From NCBI RefSeq assembly GCF_018860345.1, contig NZ_JAHKPJ010000020.1, positions 352,296 to 416,295 on the forward strand: a stretch of DNA of 64,000 nucleotides, written 5' to 3'. The position numbers and the translations under genes are program-made. The notes beneath the pieces were generated by a model. The model had not been told where the DNA came from. It searched no databases and saw only the letters and a list, made by a program, of their open reading frames with translations. Origin of the DNA: Psychrosphaera sp. F3M07. Its GTDB lineage: Bacteria; Pseudomonadota; Gammaproteobacteria; Enterobacterales; Alteromonadaceae. Shown in pieces: positions 1 through 9,581 of this stretch (the first letter of the stretch is position 1; each line of letters begins with the position of its first letter).

Positions 1-209
1 TTATTATCTGGGTGATTTTTTGGAAAAGAAACACAATCGTGTAACCAAGCGGCCGGCAAAACTATGTTTAAGTCAGCATGTTCGGTCACACATAACTTTT
101 TAGCGGTCGCTACTACACGTTTTATATGATTAATGTCGTGTGCTGCATCATGAATTTGTTGCTGCAAAATAAACTCTGCGCAGTGTACTTCTAATTGTTC
201 TAAATTCAT
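1..209 (-). CDS. HD-domain phosphohydrolase, N-terminal part (runs off the left edge)
   Basis: The reading frame starts at the ATG at 209 and is open to the window edge, giving 69 residues. The visible part has the layout of small HD hydrolases of the YedJ type: a helix with a conserved His (segment HDINHIKRVV, about residues 24-33) and then the metal-binding His-Asp doublet in AAWLHDC (about residues 55-61). Such proteins are metal-dependent phosphohydrolases of largely unknown substrate, probably cytoplasmic, and no signal peptide is seen. The C-terminal metal ligands lie outside the window, so the exact subfamily cannot be fixed. The next gene to the right ends 127 bases away, on the same strand. 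Confidence 0.75.
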   Translation of the reverse strand, partial: MNLEQLEVHCAEFILQQQIHDAAHDINHIKRVVATAKKLCVTEHADLNIVLPAAWLHDCVSFPKNHPDN

Positions 210-335
210 TGTTTATCTTAGCGTTAAATTGGAATAACCCAATATTGGATAAATTGAATAATATGATAACAATAAATTACCTTGGTGCATCTATCGCAAA
301 AGCTTTATCTGGTGATGTTGCGAACACGATAAGTA

Positions 336-1079
336 TTAATTGGGGTCATCAAGGCCATAACTTTGCCAAATTAACCTTAATGCGCCTTTTGTTTTCATGT
401 TATCAATTAAGGTATTTATGTATTGAACGGTAAGTCTGTTATCACGACGAACTAACATAGTGTGTTGATAAATTTGATCAAACTTGTCGGATATTAACAG
501 TTTATTTTTATCATCTGGATAGTGAGTGAAGTGATAGTACAAATACTCCATAGATAAAACCGTAATATCACCACGGTCGTTTAATATTAAACCTAGGCTA
601 TTTTTTTGACTATTGGTCAGAAAAACATTCAACTTATCTTCATTCTGCGCCTGCATCCCAGTAAATTGGTAATGGTAACCTAATACCCCAATCATCGCCT
701 TATCGCTAAAATTTGAAAAAAACGCCTGGGTTTTACCCGTTTCAGCTTTAGTTACATATACCTCATAACTACTTCCAAAAACTTGGGATGCAACAACAGG
801 GTATGATTGCCACCCCCATTGTTTATTTTCAAACAGAATTAAATCAAATTTGTTTTTTTCAAAATCGCTATAACGACGTTTTGCCGTTGTTGGCACAGCC
901 ACAAATTCATACTCATCTTGAATTCGGTTCATCTCATTTATTATATCGATGGCAATACCTGTGGTTTCTTCACCCGTAAAAACATATGGAGGAAAGTCAT
1001 ATACACCAACATTAACCACCTCAACCGCCCATGTTTGCATGGTAAAAATAACAGTAATCAATAATGTATAAAACTTCAC
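336..1079 (-). CDS. periplasmic solute-binding protein, family 3-like
   Basis: A 247-residue protein with a clear signal peptide (about residues 1-18, cleavage after TWA). The mature start NVGVYDFPPYVF is typical of bacterial family 3 extracellular solute-binding domains (amino-acid-type binding folds, also seen as orphan sensors). No ABC permease or ATPase gene lies alongside, so it may be an orphan binding protein and its ligand is unknown. The start is a GTG that overlaps the stop of the upstream deaminase gene by 4 bases (GTGA), so the two are probably translationally coupled. A GAGG motif lies about 10 bases upstream of the start. The pairing with a pyrimidine-salvage enzyme suggests, but does not prove, a nucleobase-related ligand. 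Confidence 0.75.
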   Translation of the reverse strand: MKFYTLLITVIFTMQTWAVEVVNVGVYDFPPYVFTGEETTGIAIDIINEMNRIQDEYEFVAVPTTAKRRYSDFEKNKFDLILFENKQWGWQSYPVVASQVFGSSYEVYVTKAETGKTQAFFSNFSDKAMIGVLGYHYQFTGMQAQNEDKLNVFLTNSQKNSLGLILNDRGDITVLSMEYLYYHFTHYPDDKNKLLISDKFDQIYQHTMLVRRDNRLTVQYINTLIDNMKTKGALRLIWQSYGLDDPN

Positions 1080-1513
1080 TCTCCTATGTCCTCATTCCAC
1101 AGGTCAGGCTTATTTGTTATAAATTCATTCATCATTTGTTTACATTCGGCTGAATTAACTAATTGAATATCAACGCCTTTGGACTTAAGGAGTTCTTCTT
1201 CCCCCATAAAGCTGTGATTTTCTCCAATCACTACTTTAGGTATGCCATATAGCAAAATAGCACCGGTACACATAGAGCAAGGTGACAATGTGGTATAGAT
1301 AACACTTTGACGATAAACACGAGCTGGCTGACGCCCTGCGTTTTCTAAGGCATCCATTTCACCATGTAAAGTAGGACTGCCGGTTTGCACTCTACGATTG
1401 TGACCCCGACCGATAATTTTCCCATCATGAACTAATACCGACCCGATAGGTATACCACCTTCAGCCAAGCCTAATTTGGCTTCATCAATTGCTGCTTGCA
1501 TAAATTTATCCAC
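1076..1513 (-). CDS. cytosine deaminase of the yeast Fcy1 type (CDA fold)
   Basis: Zinc-dependent nucleobase deaminase, 145 residues from the GTG at 1513. That start was chosen because AAGG lies 8 bases upstream and the protein then begins like its relatives; GTG at 1522 and ATG at 1501 are alternatives. The zinc and proton-shuttle motifs are present: HGE (His50/Glu52) and PCSMC (Cys79, Cys82). The rest resembles the yeast cytosine deaminase closely from memory: EGGIPIG, GRGHN, YTTLSPC, MCTGAI, GENHSF and the C-terminus WNEDIGE, whose Asp contacts cytosine in the yeast enzyme. It probably converts cytosine to uracil for pyrimidine salvage. This fold is unrelated to E. coli CodA. The gene overlaps the solute-binding protein gene by 4 bases. 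Confidence 0.85.
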   Translation of the reverse strand: MDKFMQAAIDEAKLGLAEGGIPIGSVLVHDGKIIGRGHNRRVQTGSPTLHGEMDALENAGRQPARVYRQSVIYTTLSPCSMCTGAILLYGIPKVVIGENHSFMGEEELLKSKGVDIQLVNSAECKQMMNEFITNKPDLWNEDIGE

Positions 1514-1555
1514 CAGCAACACCTTATATAAGTTAAATTCATTTATAAATTTAGC

Positions 1556-1584
1556 AAAAAATAGGCGTCTGTCGAGACGCCTAT
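1556..1584 (-). terminator. intrinsic terminator downstream of the oligopeptidase gene
   Basis: A perfect 10-bp stem (1561-1570 with 1575-1584) with a GTCG loop. On the minus strand it is followed by a run of T (1560-1556). It sits between the oligopeptidase gene, which ends at 1615, and the deaminase start, so it separates the two transcription units. Confidence 0.85.
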
Positions 1585-1614
1585 TGTTTAAACTAATTTT
1601 AGTTCTAGTTGGCG

Positions 1615-3792
1615 CTATCTATTAATACCAATTAAGTCCATAAAGAAAGCATATTCTAATGCGCGTTCTTTATAACGACGGAAACGTCCTGAAGAACCAC
1701 CGTGACCTGCATCCATATTGGTCTGGAAGTACAGTTTGTTATCATTAGTTTTTAATTCGCGTAACTTAGCGACCCATTTCATTGGTTCAAAATATTGAAC
1801 TTGTGAATCATGCAAACCAGTTGTTACTAATAAATTAGGATAGTCCTGTGCTTTTACTTGATCATAAGGCGAATAAGACAACATATATTCGTAAGAGTCT
1901 TTGTTCGCTGGGTTACCCCACTCATCATATTCATTGGTTGTTAATGGAATACTAGGGTCAGACATAGTGGTCACTACATCAACAAATGGTACATGTGCCG
2001 CTACTCCGCGATATAACTCAGGCTCCATATTTATAATGGCGCCCATTAATAAACCACCTGCGCTGCCACCAATGGCAAAAACCTTATCTTCAGCCCCATA
2101 CTTCTGCTCAGTTAATGACTTAGTTACATCAATAAAGTCAGTATATGTATTAATTTTATTAAACATTTTTCCGTCTTCATACCATGACCGACCTAACATT
2201 TGTCCACCACGTATATGTGCTAGAGCGAACACAAACCCGCGGTCTAACAATGATAATCTAGATGCTGAAAAGTAAGGTTCTATTGTTGCGCCATATGAAC
2301 CATATGCATATTGATAAACAGGGTTTGTACCGTCTTTATTAAATTTGTCTTTACGATAAACAATCGATACAGGGACTTTTTTACCATCGCGGGCAGTTAC
2401 AAAAACACGTTCACTTTGATACCAGTTTGAATCAAATTCACCCAGCACTTCATCTTGTTTTAACGTTTTACTACTAAAAGTATTTAAATCCACTTCCATC
2501 ACCGCACCCGGTGTTGTTAATGAACTGTAATAATAACGAAGTTTGTCACTGTCTGACGTTGGATTGGTATCAAATGTTGCAACATAAGCCGCATCATTAA
2601 ATGGTAACGCCGTCACTTGATTGGTGCTGAGGTTAATAATTCGAATATTTGTATTGCCGTTCTCTTTTTCTTCTAATACCAAATGATTATCAAATACTAA
2701 AAAGTCTTCAAAATACACACTCTCTCGGTGTGGGATAACTTCTTGCCATTTACTCATATCAGCACTGTCATCACGTTTTACTTTTACCAGTTTAAAGTTT
2801 TTGGCGTCTTTATTGGTACGTATGTAATACCAGTCATTATGTTGATCAAAGTCATACTCATGACCTTGCGTAATTGGAGTTATCATTTTGAATTCTGCAT
2901 TTGGTGTGTCTGCAGCAACAACAGATATACCCGTCGACAACGTTGAGTCATGGTATATATAGATTGTTTGGCTATCTCGAGTTTTACCTATATAGGTATA
3001 AAACGTAGTGTCATCTTCTTGATAAACTAACTTGTCTTGATCTTGGCTTGTTCCCAACGTATGACGGAATACTTGGTAACCTAATAACGTTTGTACGTCC
3101 TTTTTAATATAAAAAACGGTTTTATTGTCATTTGCCCAAACAATGCTGCCCGAGGTGTTAACCAGTTTATCTTGGTATAATTCACCGGTTGTTAAATCTT
3201 TAAATTCAATGGTGTATAAACGTCTGCTTTCTGTGTCTGTAGAATAAGCCAGAATATTGTTATTGGTACTTACCGCAACACTCGACAAACTAAAATACTC
3301 ATGACCTTCAGCTAACACGTTGGCATCTAAAAAAACATCTTCTGGATTATCGAGGGATGACTTTTTACGTGCATAAATAGCGTACTCATTGTCACCTTCA
3401 TAACGGGTATACCACCAATAACCACGTTTTAGATATGGAACACTGGCATCGTCTTTTTTAAGACGACCTGTCATTTCGGTGAATAAGGTATCTTGCAGTG
3501 GTTGAGTATGGGCCATTTGCGCGTCGACATAATTGTTTTCCGCTGCTAAGTGCGCCAATATTTCTTTGTCTTCACGTGTGTCGTCACGCATCCAGTAGTA
3601 GTTATCTATTCGTTTATGTCCATGTTGGATCATTTCATACGGGACTTTCTTTGCTACTGGAGCTTTAATTGTTTCCGATGTCATATTTTCTGTCGCTTTA
3701 TTTGATGGGGTACAACCTGAGATAACTAGAGAGATAAACGAAACCATCATCCCACTTTTTGCAAATCTAAATGCGTAGTTCAACTTAGCCAT
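1615..3792 (-). CDS. ptrB: S9 family serine peptidase, oligopeptidase B-like lipoprotein
   Basis: Prolyl-oligopeptidase family enzyme of 725 residues. It has an N-terminal beta-propeller domain and a C-terminal alpha/beta-hydrolase domain. The catalytic triad is visible: Ser577 in GGSAGG, Asp662 in LHDSQ and His697 in AGHGG. The order and the AHVPFVDVVTTM segment fit oligopeptidase B, which cleaves after basic residues in short peptides. The N-terminus carries a hydrophobic stretch ending in a lipobox (VISGC), so unlike E. coli PtrB this copy is probably an exported lipoprotein. The start at 3792 was preferred because AAGGA lies 8 bases upstream; an in-frame ATG at 3801 is the alternative. 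The gene is monocistronic, with its own terminator at 1556-1584. Family assignment is sure; the peptide preference is inferred. Confidence 0.88.
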   Translation of the reverse strand: MAKLNYAFRFAKSGMMVSFISLVISGCTPSNKATENMTSETIKAPVAKKVPYEMIQHGHKRIDNYYWMRDDTREDKEILAHLAAENNYVDAQMAHTQPLQDTLFTEMTGRLKKDDASVPYLKRGYWWYTRYEGDNEYAIYARKKSSLDNPEDVFLDANVLAEGHEYFSLSSVAVSTNNNILAYSTDTESRRLYTIEFKDLTTGELYQDKLVNTSGSIVWANDNKTVFYIKKDVQTLLGYQVFRHTLGTSQDQDKLVYQEDDTTFYTYIGKTRDSQTIYIYHDSTLSTGISVVAADTPNAEFKMITPITQGHEYDFDQHNDWYYIRTNKDAKNFKLVKVKRDDSADMSKWQEVIPHRESVYFEDFLVFDNHLVLEEKENGNTNIRIINLSTNQVTALPFNDAAYVATFDTNPTSDSDKLRYYYSSLTTPGAVMEVDLNTFSSKTLKQDEVLGEFDSNWYQSERVFVTARDGKKVPVSIVYRKDKFNKDGTNPVYQYAYGSYGATIEPYFSASRLSLLDRGFVFALAHIRGGQMLGRSWYEDGKMFNKINTYTDFIDVTKSLTEQKYGAEDKVFAIGGSAGGLLMGAIINMEPELYRGVAAHVPFVDVVTTMSDPSIPLTTNEYDEWGNPANKDSYEYMLSYSPYDQVKAQDYPNLLVTTGLHDSQVQYFEPMKWVAKLRELKTNDNKLYFQTNMDAGHGGSSGRFRRYKERALEYAFFMDLIGINR

Positions 3793-4051
3793 TGCTAACA
3801 TCCTTTTACTATAAAAAATTAAATACTGTCATTTACTCCTTAAAAAACGGCCTAAATTAAACATGAGTTATAGGTAACTAATGTTTGAAACAATGTCAGC
3901 CGATGGAGCTTATAGGTATAAATTACGCTATTTTTGCAATTTTGAATAATAAATAACGAAAAGAATCTAGGTTTTAACAATTAGAGCTTGCACTCCATTT
4001 CTATGAATGTTAAAAATTAGGGTAAGTCAATCAGAATAATTATTTATATAA

Positions 4052-4135
4052 ATGGCAAATTTATTCACCACAACAATCGTTTTATTACTCAACCTGCTGC
4101 TTTTATCTGTGCGCGGGTTTGTTTTGGTTGACTAA
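4052..4135 (+). CDS. leuL: leu operon leader peptide
   Basis: A 27-codon reading frame, too short for routine calling, located 90 bases before leuA. Nine of its residues are leucine, with clusters LLL (residues 11-13) and LLLL (residues 15-18). These are encoded by TTA, CTC, CTG and CTT, so ribosome progress would depend on charged leucyl-tRNA. It ends 18 bases before the terminator hairpin at 4154-4185. This is the classic arrangement for leucine attenuation in enterobacteria. No strong ribosome binding site is evident before the ATG. That it is translated is inferred from composition and position. Confidence 0.85.
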   Translation: MANLFTTTIVLLLNLLLLSVRGFVLVD

Positions 4136-4153
4136 AATTTAATTAGTATCAAT

Positions 4154-4185
4154 AAAACCCCGCTCAACTAGCGGGGTTTTTTTTT
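4154..4185 (+). promoter_or_regulatory. leu operon attenuator (terminator hairpin)
   Basis: An 11-bp perfect stem (4154-4164 with 4170-4180), a five-base loop and a long T tract to 4185. It lies between the leucine-rich leader peptide and leuA, so it should stop transcription when leucine is plentiful. The segment CGGGTTT at 4114-4120, at the end of the leader frame, could pair with AAACCCCG in the 5' arm with one bulged base, giving a candidate antiterminator that forms when the ribosome stalls on the Leu codons. The alternative pairing is an inference. Confidence 0.88.
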
Positions 4186-4224
4186 ACCCTGTTGGCTTAT
4201 GTTTGGGTTACAGGAGAAAGGAAT

Positions 4225-5787
4225 ATGCAAAATATGAATCAAGATAACGTTGTCATTTTTGACACCACATTGCGTGATGGCGAACAAGCGTTACGTGCCA
4301 GCTTAAGTAAACGTGAAAAACTACAAATTGCTCATGCTATCGCCAAGTTAGGTGTAGATGTAATGGAAGTTGGTTTTCCTGTTTCTTCCCCAGGGGATTT
4401 TGATGCCGTTAAGTCCATTGCTGAACAAGTAAAAGGGCCAATCATTTGTGGGTTAGCTCGTGCCATGGAAAAGGACATCATTGCTTGTGGTGAAGCATTA
4501 GCCCCAGCGGAAAAACGCCGTATTCATACTTTTATTGCCACTTCTCCTATTCATTTGGAACATAAGTTACAAAAAACGTTAGAACAAGCCACCGACATGG
4601 CGGTTAAAGCCATTAAATTAGCCAAAACTTACACTGACGATGTTGAGTTTTCTTGTGAAGATGCAGGGCGTACTCCGGTTGCTGACTTAGCTTATGTCAT
4701 TGAACGAGCTATTGATGCCGGTGCAACCACGATTAATATCCCAGATACCGTAGGATATACAGAACCGACAGAGTTTGCTGAAATTATTGCAGGCATCAAA
4801 CAACAAGTACCAAATATCGACAAAGCTATTATTTCTGTTCATTGTCATAACGACTTAGGTTTAGCAGTCGCTAACAGTATTGCCGCCGTTCAAGCTGGTG
4901 CTAGACAAATAGAATGTACCGTAAATGGTATTGGCGAACGTGCCGGTAACTGTGCATTAGAAGAAGTCGCCATGATCATGCAAACACGTAAAGAGCGTTT
5001 TGGCGTGACAACCAACATTAAATCAGAAGAGATCTTCCGTACCTCTAAATTAGTTAGTCAGCTTTGTAATATGCCAGTACAACAAAACAAAGCGATTGTG
5101 GGAGCAAATGCCTTTGCTCATTCTTCTGGTATTCACCAAGATGGTATTTTAAAAGCGCAAAATACTTATGAGATCATGAAGCCTGAACACATTGGTATGC
5201 AAAGCAATGAGTTGAACTTAACGTCTCGTTCTGGTCGTCATGTTATTCAACATCGTATGGCAGAAATGGGCTATTCCGATAAAGATTACAACTTAAACGA
5301 TATTTACGATGCGTTTTTGTTATTGGCAGATAAAAAAGGCCAAGTGCATGATTACGATTTGGAAGCCATTGTATTTAATCAGCAACTTGAAGAAGAGTCT
5401 GATTATTACAAATTAAACTCATTACAAGGTTTGTCCAGTAATCTTCCAGTCAATACCGCAACCGTTGGCATCACCATTGGTGGTACAGAAGTGGTATTTA
5501 AGGCTGAGACGGGAAATGGTCCAATTGAAGCGGCTTATAAAGCGTTAAAACAAATGACCAAGGTTGATTTGGATATTATTGATTTTAAATTAAATTCAAA
5601 AGGTGAAGGGGCAGACGCTATTGGTCAAGTCGATATCATTGCTAAATGTAAGGGACGTAATTTCCACGGTACTGGTTTAGCGACTGATATTATTCATGCT
5701 GGCGTTAAAGCTTATATTCACGTTTTAAATTTAATCCACAGAGCACAACAAGTGGAAGACATTAAAGAGAAACATCAAGGCATCTAA
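4225..5787 (+). CDS. leuA: 2-isopropylmalate synthase
   Basis: First committed step of leucine synthesis: condenses acetyl-CoA with 2-oxoisovalerate. 520 residues, the usual length of the E. coli-type enzyme. The N-terminal TIM barrel opens with [14 protein letters not shown], has the metal-binding HCHND motif, and includes NGIGERAGN; the C-terminal domain is the leucine-sensing regulatory domain. The start at 4225 was chosen because it matches the family N-terminus and has AGGAG/AAGGA just upstream; an in-frame ATG at 4192 lies only 7 bases past the attenuator and is unlikely. First gene of leuABCD, controlled by the leader peptide and attenuator upstream, and probably also feedback-inhibited by leucine. 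Confidence 0.97.
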   Translation: MQNMNQDNVVIFDTTLRDGEQALRASLSKREKLQIAHAIAKLGVDVMEVGFPVSSPGDFDAVKSIAEQVKGPIICGLARAMEKDIIACGEALAPAEKRRIHTFIATSPIHLEHKLQKTLEQATDMAVKAIKLAKTYTDDVEFSCEDAGRTPVADLAYVIERAIDAGATTINIPDTVGYTEPTEFAEIIAGIKQQVPNIDKAIISVHCHNDLGLAVANSIAAVQAGARQIECTVNGIGERAGNCALEEVAMIMQTRKERFGVTTNIKSEEIFRTSKLVSQLCNMPVQQNKAIVGANAFAHSSGIHQDGILKAQNTYEIMKPEHIGMQSNELNLTSRSGRHVIQHRMAEMGYSDKDYNLNDIYDAFLLLADKKGQVHDYDLEAIVFNQQLEEESDYYKLNSLQGLSSNLPVNTATVGITIGGTEVVFKAETGNGPIEAAYKALKQMTKVDLDIIDFKLNSKGEGADAIGQVDIIAKCKGRNFHGTGLATDIIHAGVKAYIHVLNLIHRAQQVEDIKEKHQGI

Positions 5788-5825
5788 AATAAGAAGTCAG
5801 AAATACACAATATATTGGGAAATGA

Positions 5826-6899
<1,074 letters not shown>

Positions 6900-6915
6900 A
6901 AGTGTGGGAATGAAA

Positions 6916-8325
6916 ATGGCACAAACATTATATGAAAAAATCTGGGACGCACATTTTGTCGCAGAATTATCGGGTGATACCAATTTAATCTACATAGATC
7001 GCCACTTAGTACATGAAGTTACATCTCCACAAGCCTTTGCCGGTTTACGCGAAAAGAATCGTCCAGTACATCGATTAGATAAAACATTTGCCACTATGGA
7101 TCATAATGTTTCAACACAAGTACGTTCATTTGAAGCCGCTGGTGAAACTTCTCGTAAGCAATTAGAAGCGCTAGCGAAAAACTGTAAAGAATTTGGTGTA
7201 ACTTTATTTGATTTAAACCATGAAAACCAAGGTATTGTTCATGTTATTGGTCCAGAGCTAGGCATAACATTACCAGGCCACACAATAGTTTGTGGTGATT
7301 CACATACCGCCACTCATGGTGCGTTTGGTGCCTTAGCATTTGGTATTGGTACTTCAGAAGTTGAACATGTATTGGCCACTCAAACGTTACAACAGAAAAA
7401 AGCGAAAACATTAAAAATTGAAGTTAATGGTCCATTACGCCCAGACATAACTGCTAAAGATGTGATCCTTGCTGTAATAGAAATTTTAGGCACTGCTGGT
7501 GGCACAGGTTACGTCGCTGAGTTTTGTGGACAAGCCATTGAAGAATTATCAATGGAAGGCCGCATGACATTATGTAATATGGCAATTGAAATGGGTGCTA
7601 AAGCAGGTTTAGTGGCTCCAGATCAAGTAACCTTTGATTATGTTGAAGGTAAAGACTACGCACCTAAGAACACAGCTGAACGCTCTGACTTTGATGATGC
7701 CGTTGCTTACTGGAAAACATTAAAAACCGACGACGATGCGGTGTTTGATCATACAATCACTTTACACACAGACAATATCATTCCAAAAGTAACCTGGGGC
7801 ACCAGCCCAGAACAAGTTATAAGTGTTGATGCTAAAGTGCCAAACCCAGCTCATGAAAATGACTCGGTAAAAGCAGATGCGATTCGCCGTGCAATTGCTT
7901 ACATGGGCTTAGAGGCTGACCAAGCTATTACTGATATTCACGTTAATACTGTTTTTATTGGTTCTTGTACCAACTCACGTATTGAAGACATGCGTGCAGC
8001 TGCAGAAATAGCTAAAGGAAAAACAGTTGCTGATGGCGTTAGAGCATTAGTAGTACCAGGTTCGGTTCGAGTTAAAGTTCAAGCAGAACAAGAAGGTTTA
8101 GATGAAATATTTAAACAAGCAGGTTTTGAATGGCGTGAACCGGGTTGTTCAATGTGTTTGGCAATGAATGATGACAGATTAGAGCCGGGTGATAGATGTG
8201 CATCAACTTCTAACCGTAACTTTGAAGGCCGCCAAGGCCGTGGTGGTCGTACACATTTAGTTAGCCCAGCGATGGCTGCAGCGGCTGCTATTCATGGTCA
8301 CTTTGTCGATATTAGAAAAGCATAA
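6916..8325 (+). CDS. leuC: 3-isopropylmalate dehydratase large subunit
   Basis: Large subunit of the isomerase that converts 2- to 3-isopropylmalate via isopropylmaleate. Aconitase-family protein; the [4Fe-4S] cluster cysteines are in FIGSCTNSR and GCSMCLAMN. Signature segments [24 protein letters not shown] and [19 protein letters not shown] are intact in the frame. The start at 6916 (MAQTLYEK) was chosen to match relatives, giving 469 residues; GTG at 6904 and ATG at 6910 are in-frame alternatives, with GGGA just upstream. It works with LeuD, whose gene begins 11 bases after this stop. Confidence 0.96.
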   Translation: MAQTLYEKIWDAHFVAELSGDTNLIYIDRHLVHEVTSPQAFAGLREKNRPVHRLDKTFATMDHNVSTQVRSFEAAGETSRKQLEALAKNCKEFGVTLFDLNHENQGIVHVIGPELGITLPGHTIVCGDSHTATHGAFGALAFGIGTSEVEHVLATQTLQQKKAKTLKIEVNGPLRPDITAKDVILAVIEILGTAGGTGYVAEFCGQAIEELSMEGRMTLCNMAIEMGAKAGLVAPDQVTFDYVEGKDYAPKNTAERSDFDDAVAYWKTLKTDDDAVFDHTITLHTDNIIPKVTWGTSPEQVISVDAKVPNPAHENDSVKADAIRRAIAYMGLEADQAITDIHVNTVFIGSCTNSRIEDMRAAAEIAKGKTVADGVRALVVPGSVRVKVQAEQEGLDEIFKQAGFEWREPGCSMCLAMNDDRLEPGDRCASTSNRNFEGRQGRGGRTHLVSPAMAAAAAIHGHFVDIRKA

Positions 8326-8336
8326 GGGGAAACAAA

Positions 8337-8942
8337 ATGTCAGATGCTATTTTTCATCAGGGTTTAGTTTGCCCATTAGATAAAAACAATGTTGATACCG
8401 ATCAGATCATTCCAAAACAGTTTTTAACCTCAGTTGAACGCAGTGGGTTTGATAAAGCCTTGTTTTATGATTGGCGTTATCTAGATAATGACCAACCAAA
8501 TCCAGAGTTTGTTTTAAACTTTCCACAATACCAAGGGGCGAGTGTTTTATTAACACGTAAAAACTTTGGTTGTGGCTCAAGTCGCGAACATGCGCCATGG
8601 GCATTAAAACAATATGGCTTCCAAATTGTTATTGCCCCAAGCTTTGCAGATATATTTTATAATAACTGCATAAATAACCAAATTTTACCTGCAAAAGTTT
8701 CTGAGCAAATGGTCGATAAATTGTTCAACCTGTGCCAGACTCAAGAACAAGTTAATTTGGCTATAGACTTAAAAGGCCAAAAGATTCTGATTGAGGGTGA
8801 AGCCCCTATAGAGTTTGAAATAGTGGAAGATGTTAGAGAAAGACTATTAAAAAACTTGGACTTTATTGGTGTGACTGAACAGTTTTCAAAAGAAATTAAA
8901 GCGTTTGAAGATCAATTAACAGAAGCACGCCCTTGGCAGTAA
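8337..8942 (+). CDS. leuD: 3-isopropylmalate dehydratase small subunit
   Basis: Small (swivel-domain) subunit of isopropylmalate isomerase, 201 residues, the same length as the E. coli protein. The substrate-recognition segment RKNFGCGSSREHAPWAL and the N-terminal PLDKNNVDTDQIIPKQFL block are conserved. AGGGGA sits about 6 bases before the ATG. Last gene of the leu operon; a strong intrinsic terminator follows at 9025-9053. Confidence 0.97.
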   Translation: MSDAIFHQGLVCPLDKNNVDTDQIIPKQFLTSVERSGFDKALFYDWRYLDNDQPNPEFVLNFPQYQGASVLLTRKNFGCGSSREHAPWALKQYGFQIVIAPSFADIFYNNCINNQILPAKVSEQMVDKLFNLCQTQEQVNLAIDLKGQKILIEGEAPIEFEIVEDVRERLLKNLDFIGVTEQFSKEIKAFEDQLTEARPWQ

Positions 8943-9024
8943 ATAGTTTTTCAATTACTTTGCAATTTTATTTACTCATTGCAAATTAATTTGAACCAGT
9001 TTTTGTTCCTGTGCAACCGTATCG

Positions 9025-9053
9025 CCGCTACATAATATGTAGCGGTTTTTTTT
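9025..9053 (+). terminator. leuABCD terminator
   Basis: A perfect 9-bp stem CCGCTACAT/ATGTAGCGG (9025-9033 with 9037-9045), a three-base loop and eight T residues (9046-9053). It lies 82 bases after the leuD stop on the sense strand. Confidence 0.93.
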
Positions 9054-9054
9054 G

Positions 9055-9108
9055 CCTACAGGATGTAGGTATGCCCGATGCACATGGATGTGCAAAGAGG
9101 GTATCGGG
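9055..9108 (+). repeat. GGATG-bearing palindromic element, two hairpins
   Basis: Directly after the leu terminator are two inverted repeats. The first is CCTACA-GGA-TGTAGG (9055-9069). The second is nested: outer stem CCCGAT (9074-9079) with ATCGGG (9103-9108), inner stem GCACAT (9080-9085) with ATGTGC (9088-9093), and GG at the tip. Both tips contain GGATG, as does a separate element at 17726-17774 and a stem at about 17446-17459. The remaining bases up to 9257 contain a partial second copy (9198-9218) and no reading frame of note. It could be a dispersed DNA repeat or RNA structure; function unknown. Confidence 0.6.
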
Positions 9109-9218
9109 ACAGTAAGTACAACTCAGAAAGCCCATAATCCCCTGACGTATTAGCTTCGTGTGCAAGTTTTGACTGACCTAAAATGAACTCAACAACTATG
9201 TGCAAAGAGGGTATCGGG
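9088..9218 (+). repeat. direct repeat pair, 21 bp identical, 110 bp apart
   Basis: Bases 9088-9108 are repeated exactly at 9198-9218 (beginning ATGTGCAAAGAGGG and ending TATCGGG). Similarity continues a little beyond: CAGT follows one base later in both. The second copy lacks the left arm of the palindrome that the first copy has, so it looks like a truncated duplicate. The 89 bases between the copies show no gene. Confidence 0.8.
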
Positions 9219-9257
9219 TCAGTGAACACAACCCAATAACTCCACCAGCACTAAACC

Positions 9258-9581
9258 TTAACGATTAGATCCACTTTTCTTTTTCATATGAACCACTTTA
9301 CGTGCAATCGCTAATAAAGCAGGCGATACATCACCTGCGCCATCTTTAATTAAACGGCTAACGTCACCAGAGGAGAATAGAGAACCACGGTCAGACATTA
9401 CACCTTGAGCTCTAACAAACTCTTTAGCTTTGCCGGTACTGCCAGTATCTATATATTTAAAAAGAATGCGTTCGTTAAAACTATTCGGCTTTTTCTTTAG
9501 AGTAGCTATTTCTGCATTAATATCTTGAATTTCATCTTCTAATGATTCGATTAATTCAGCAATGTTAGAATAAGGTTTCAT
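9258..9581 (-). CDS. hypothetical 107-residue protein
   Basis: Not recognised. It has a good ribosome binding site (AAGGA 9 bases before the ATG at 9581) and normal codon use, so it is probably real. Residues about 8-32 form an acidic/basic helical stretch (IAELIESLEDEIQDINAEIATLKKK) that could be a short coiled coil. The rest is hydrophilic with a basic tail (MKKKSGSNR). No signal peptide, membrane segment or cysteines are seen, so it is probably cytoplasmic. It stands alone between the leu operon (convergent) and glpE (divergent). No function can be assigned. Confidence 0.6.
   Translation of the reverse strand: MKPYSNIAELIESLEDEIQDINAEIATLKKKPNSFNERILFKYIDTGSTGKAKEFVRAQGVMSDRGSLFSSGDVSRLIKDGAGDVSPALLAIARKVVHMKKKSGSNR

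Noticed and set aside
209..433. Plus-strand reading frame of 74 codons over the end of the solute-binding protein gene
   Set aside because: It overlaps the real gene on the other strand, has no ribosome binding site and no recognisable protein features.
3988..4016. TTGCAC/TAAAAA as a leu promoter
   Set aside because: Only about three and four matches to the -35 and -10 hexamers; too weak in AT-rich DNA.
4192..4224. Earlier in-frame ATG for leuA
   Set aside because: It lies right behind the attenuator T tract without a ribosome binding site, and the added residues are not found in LeuA relatives.
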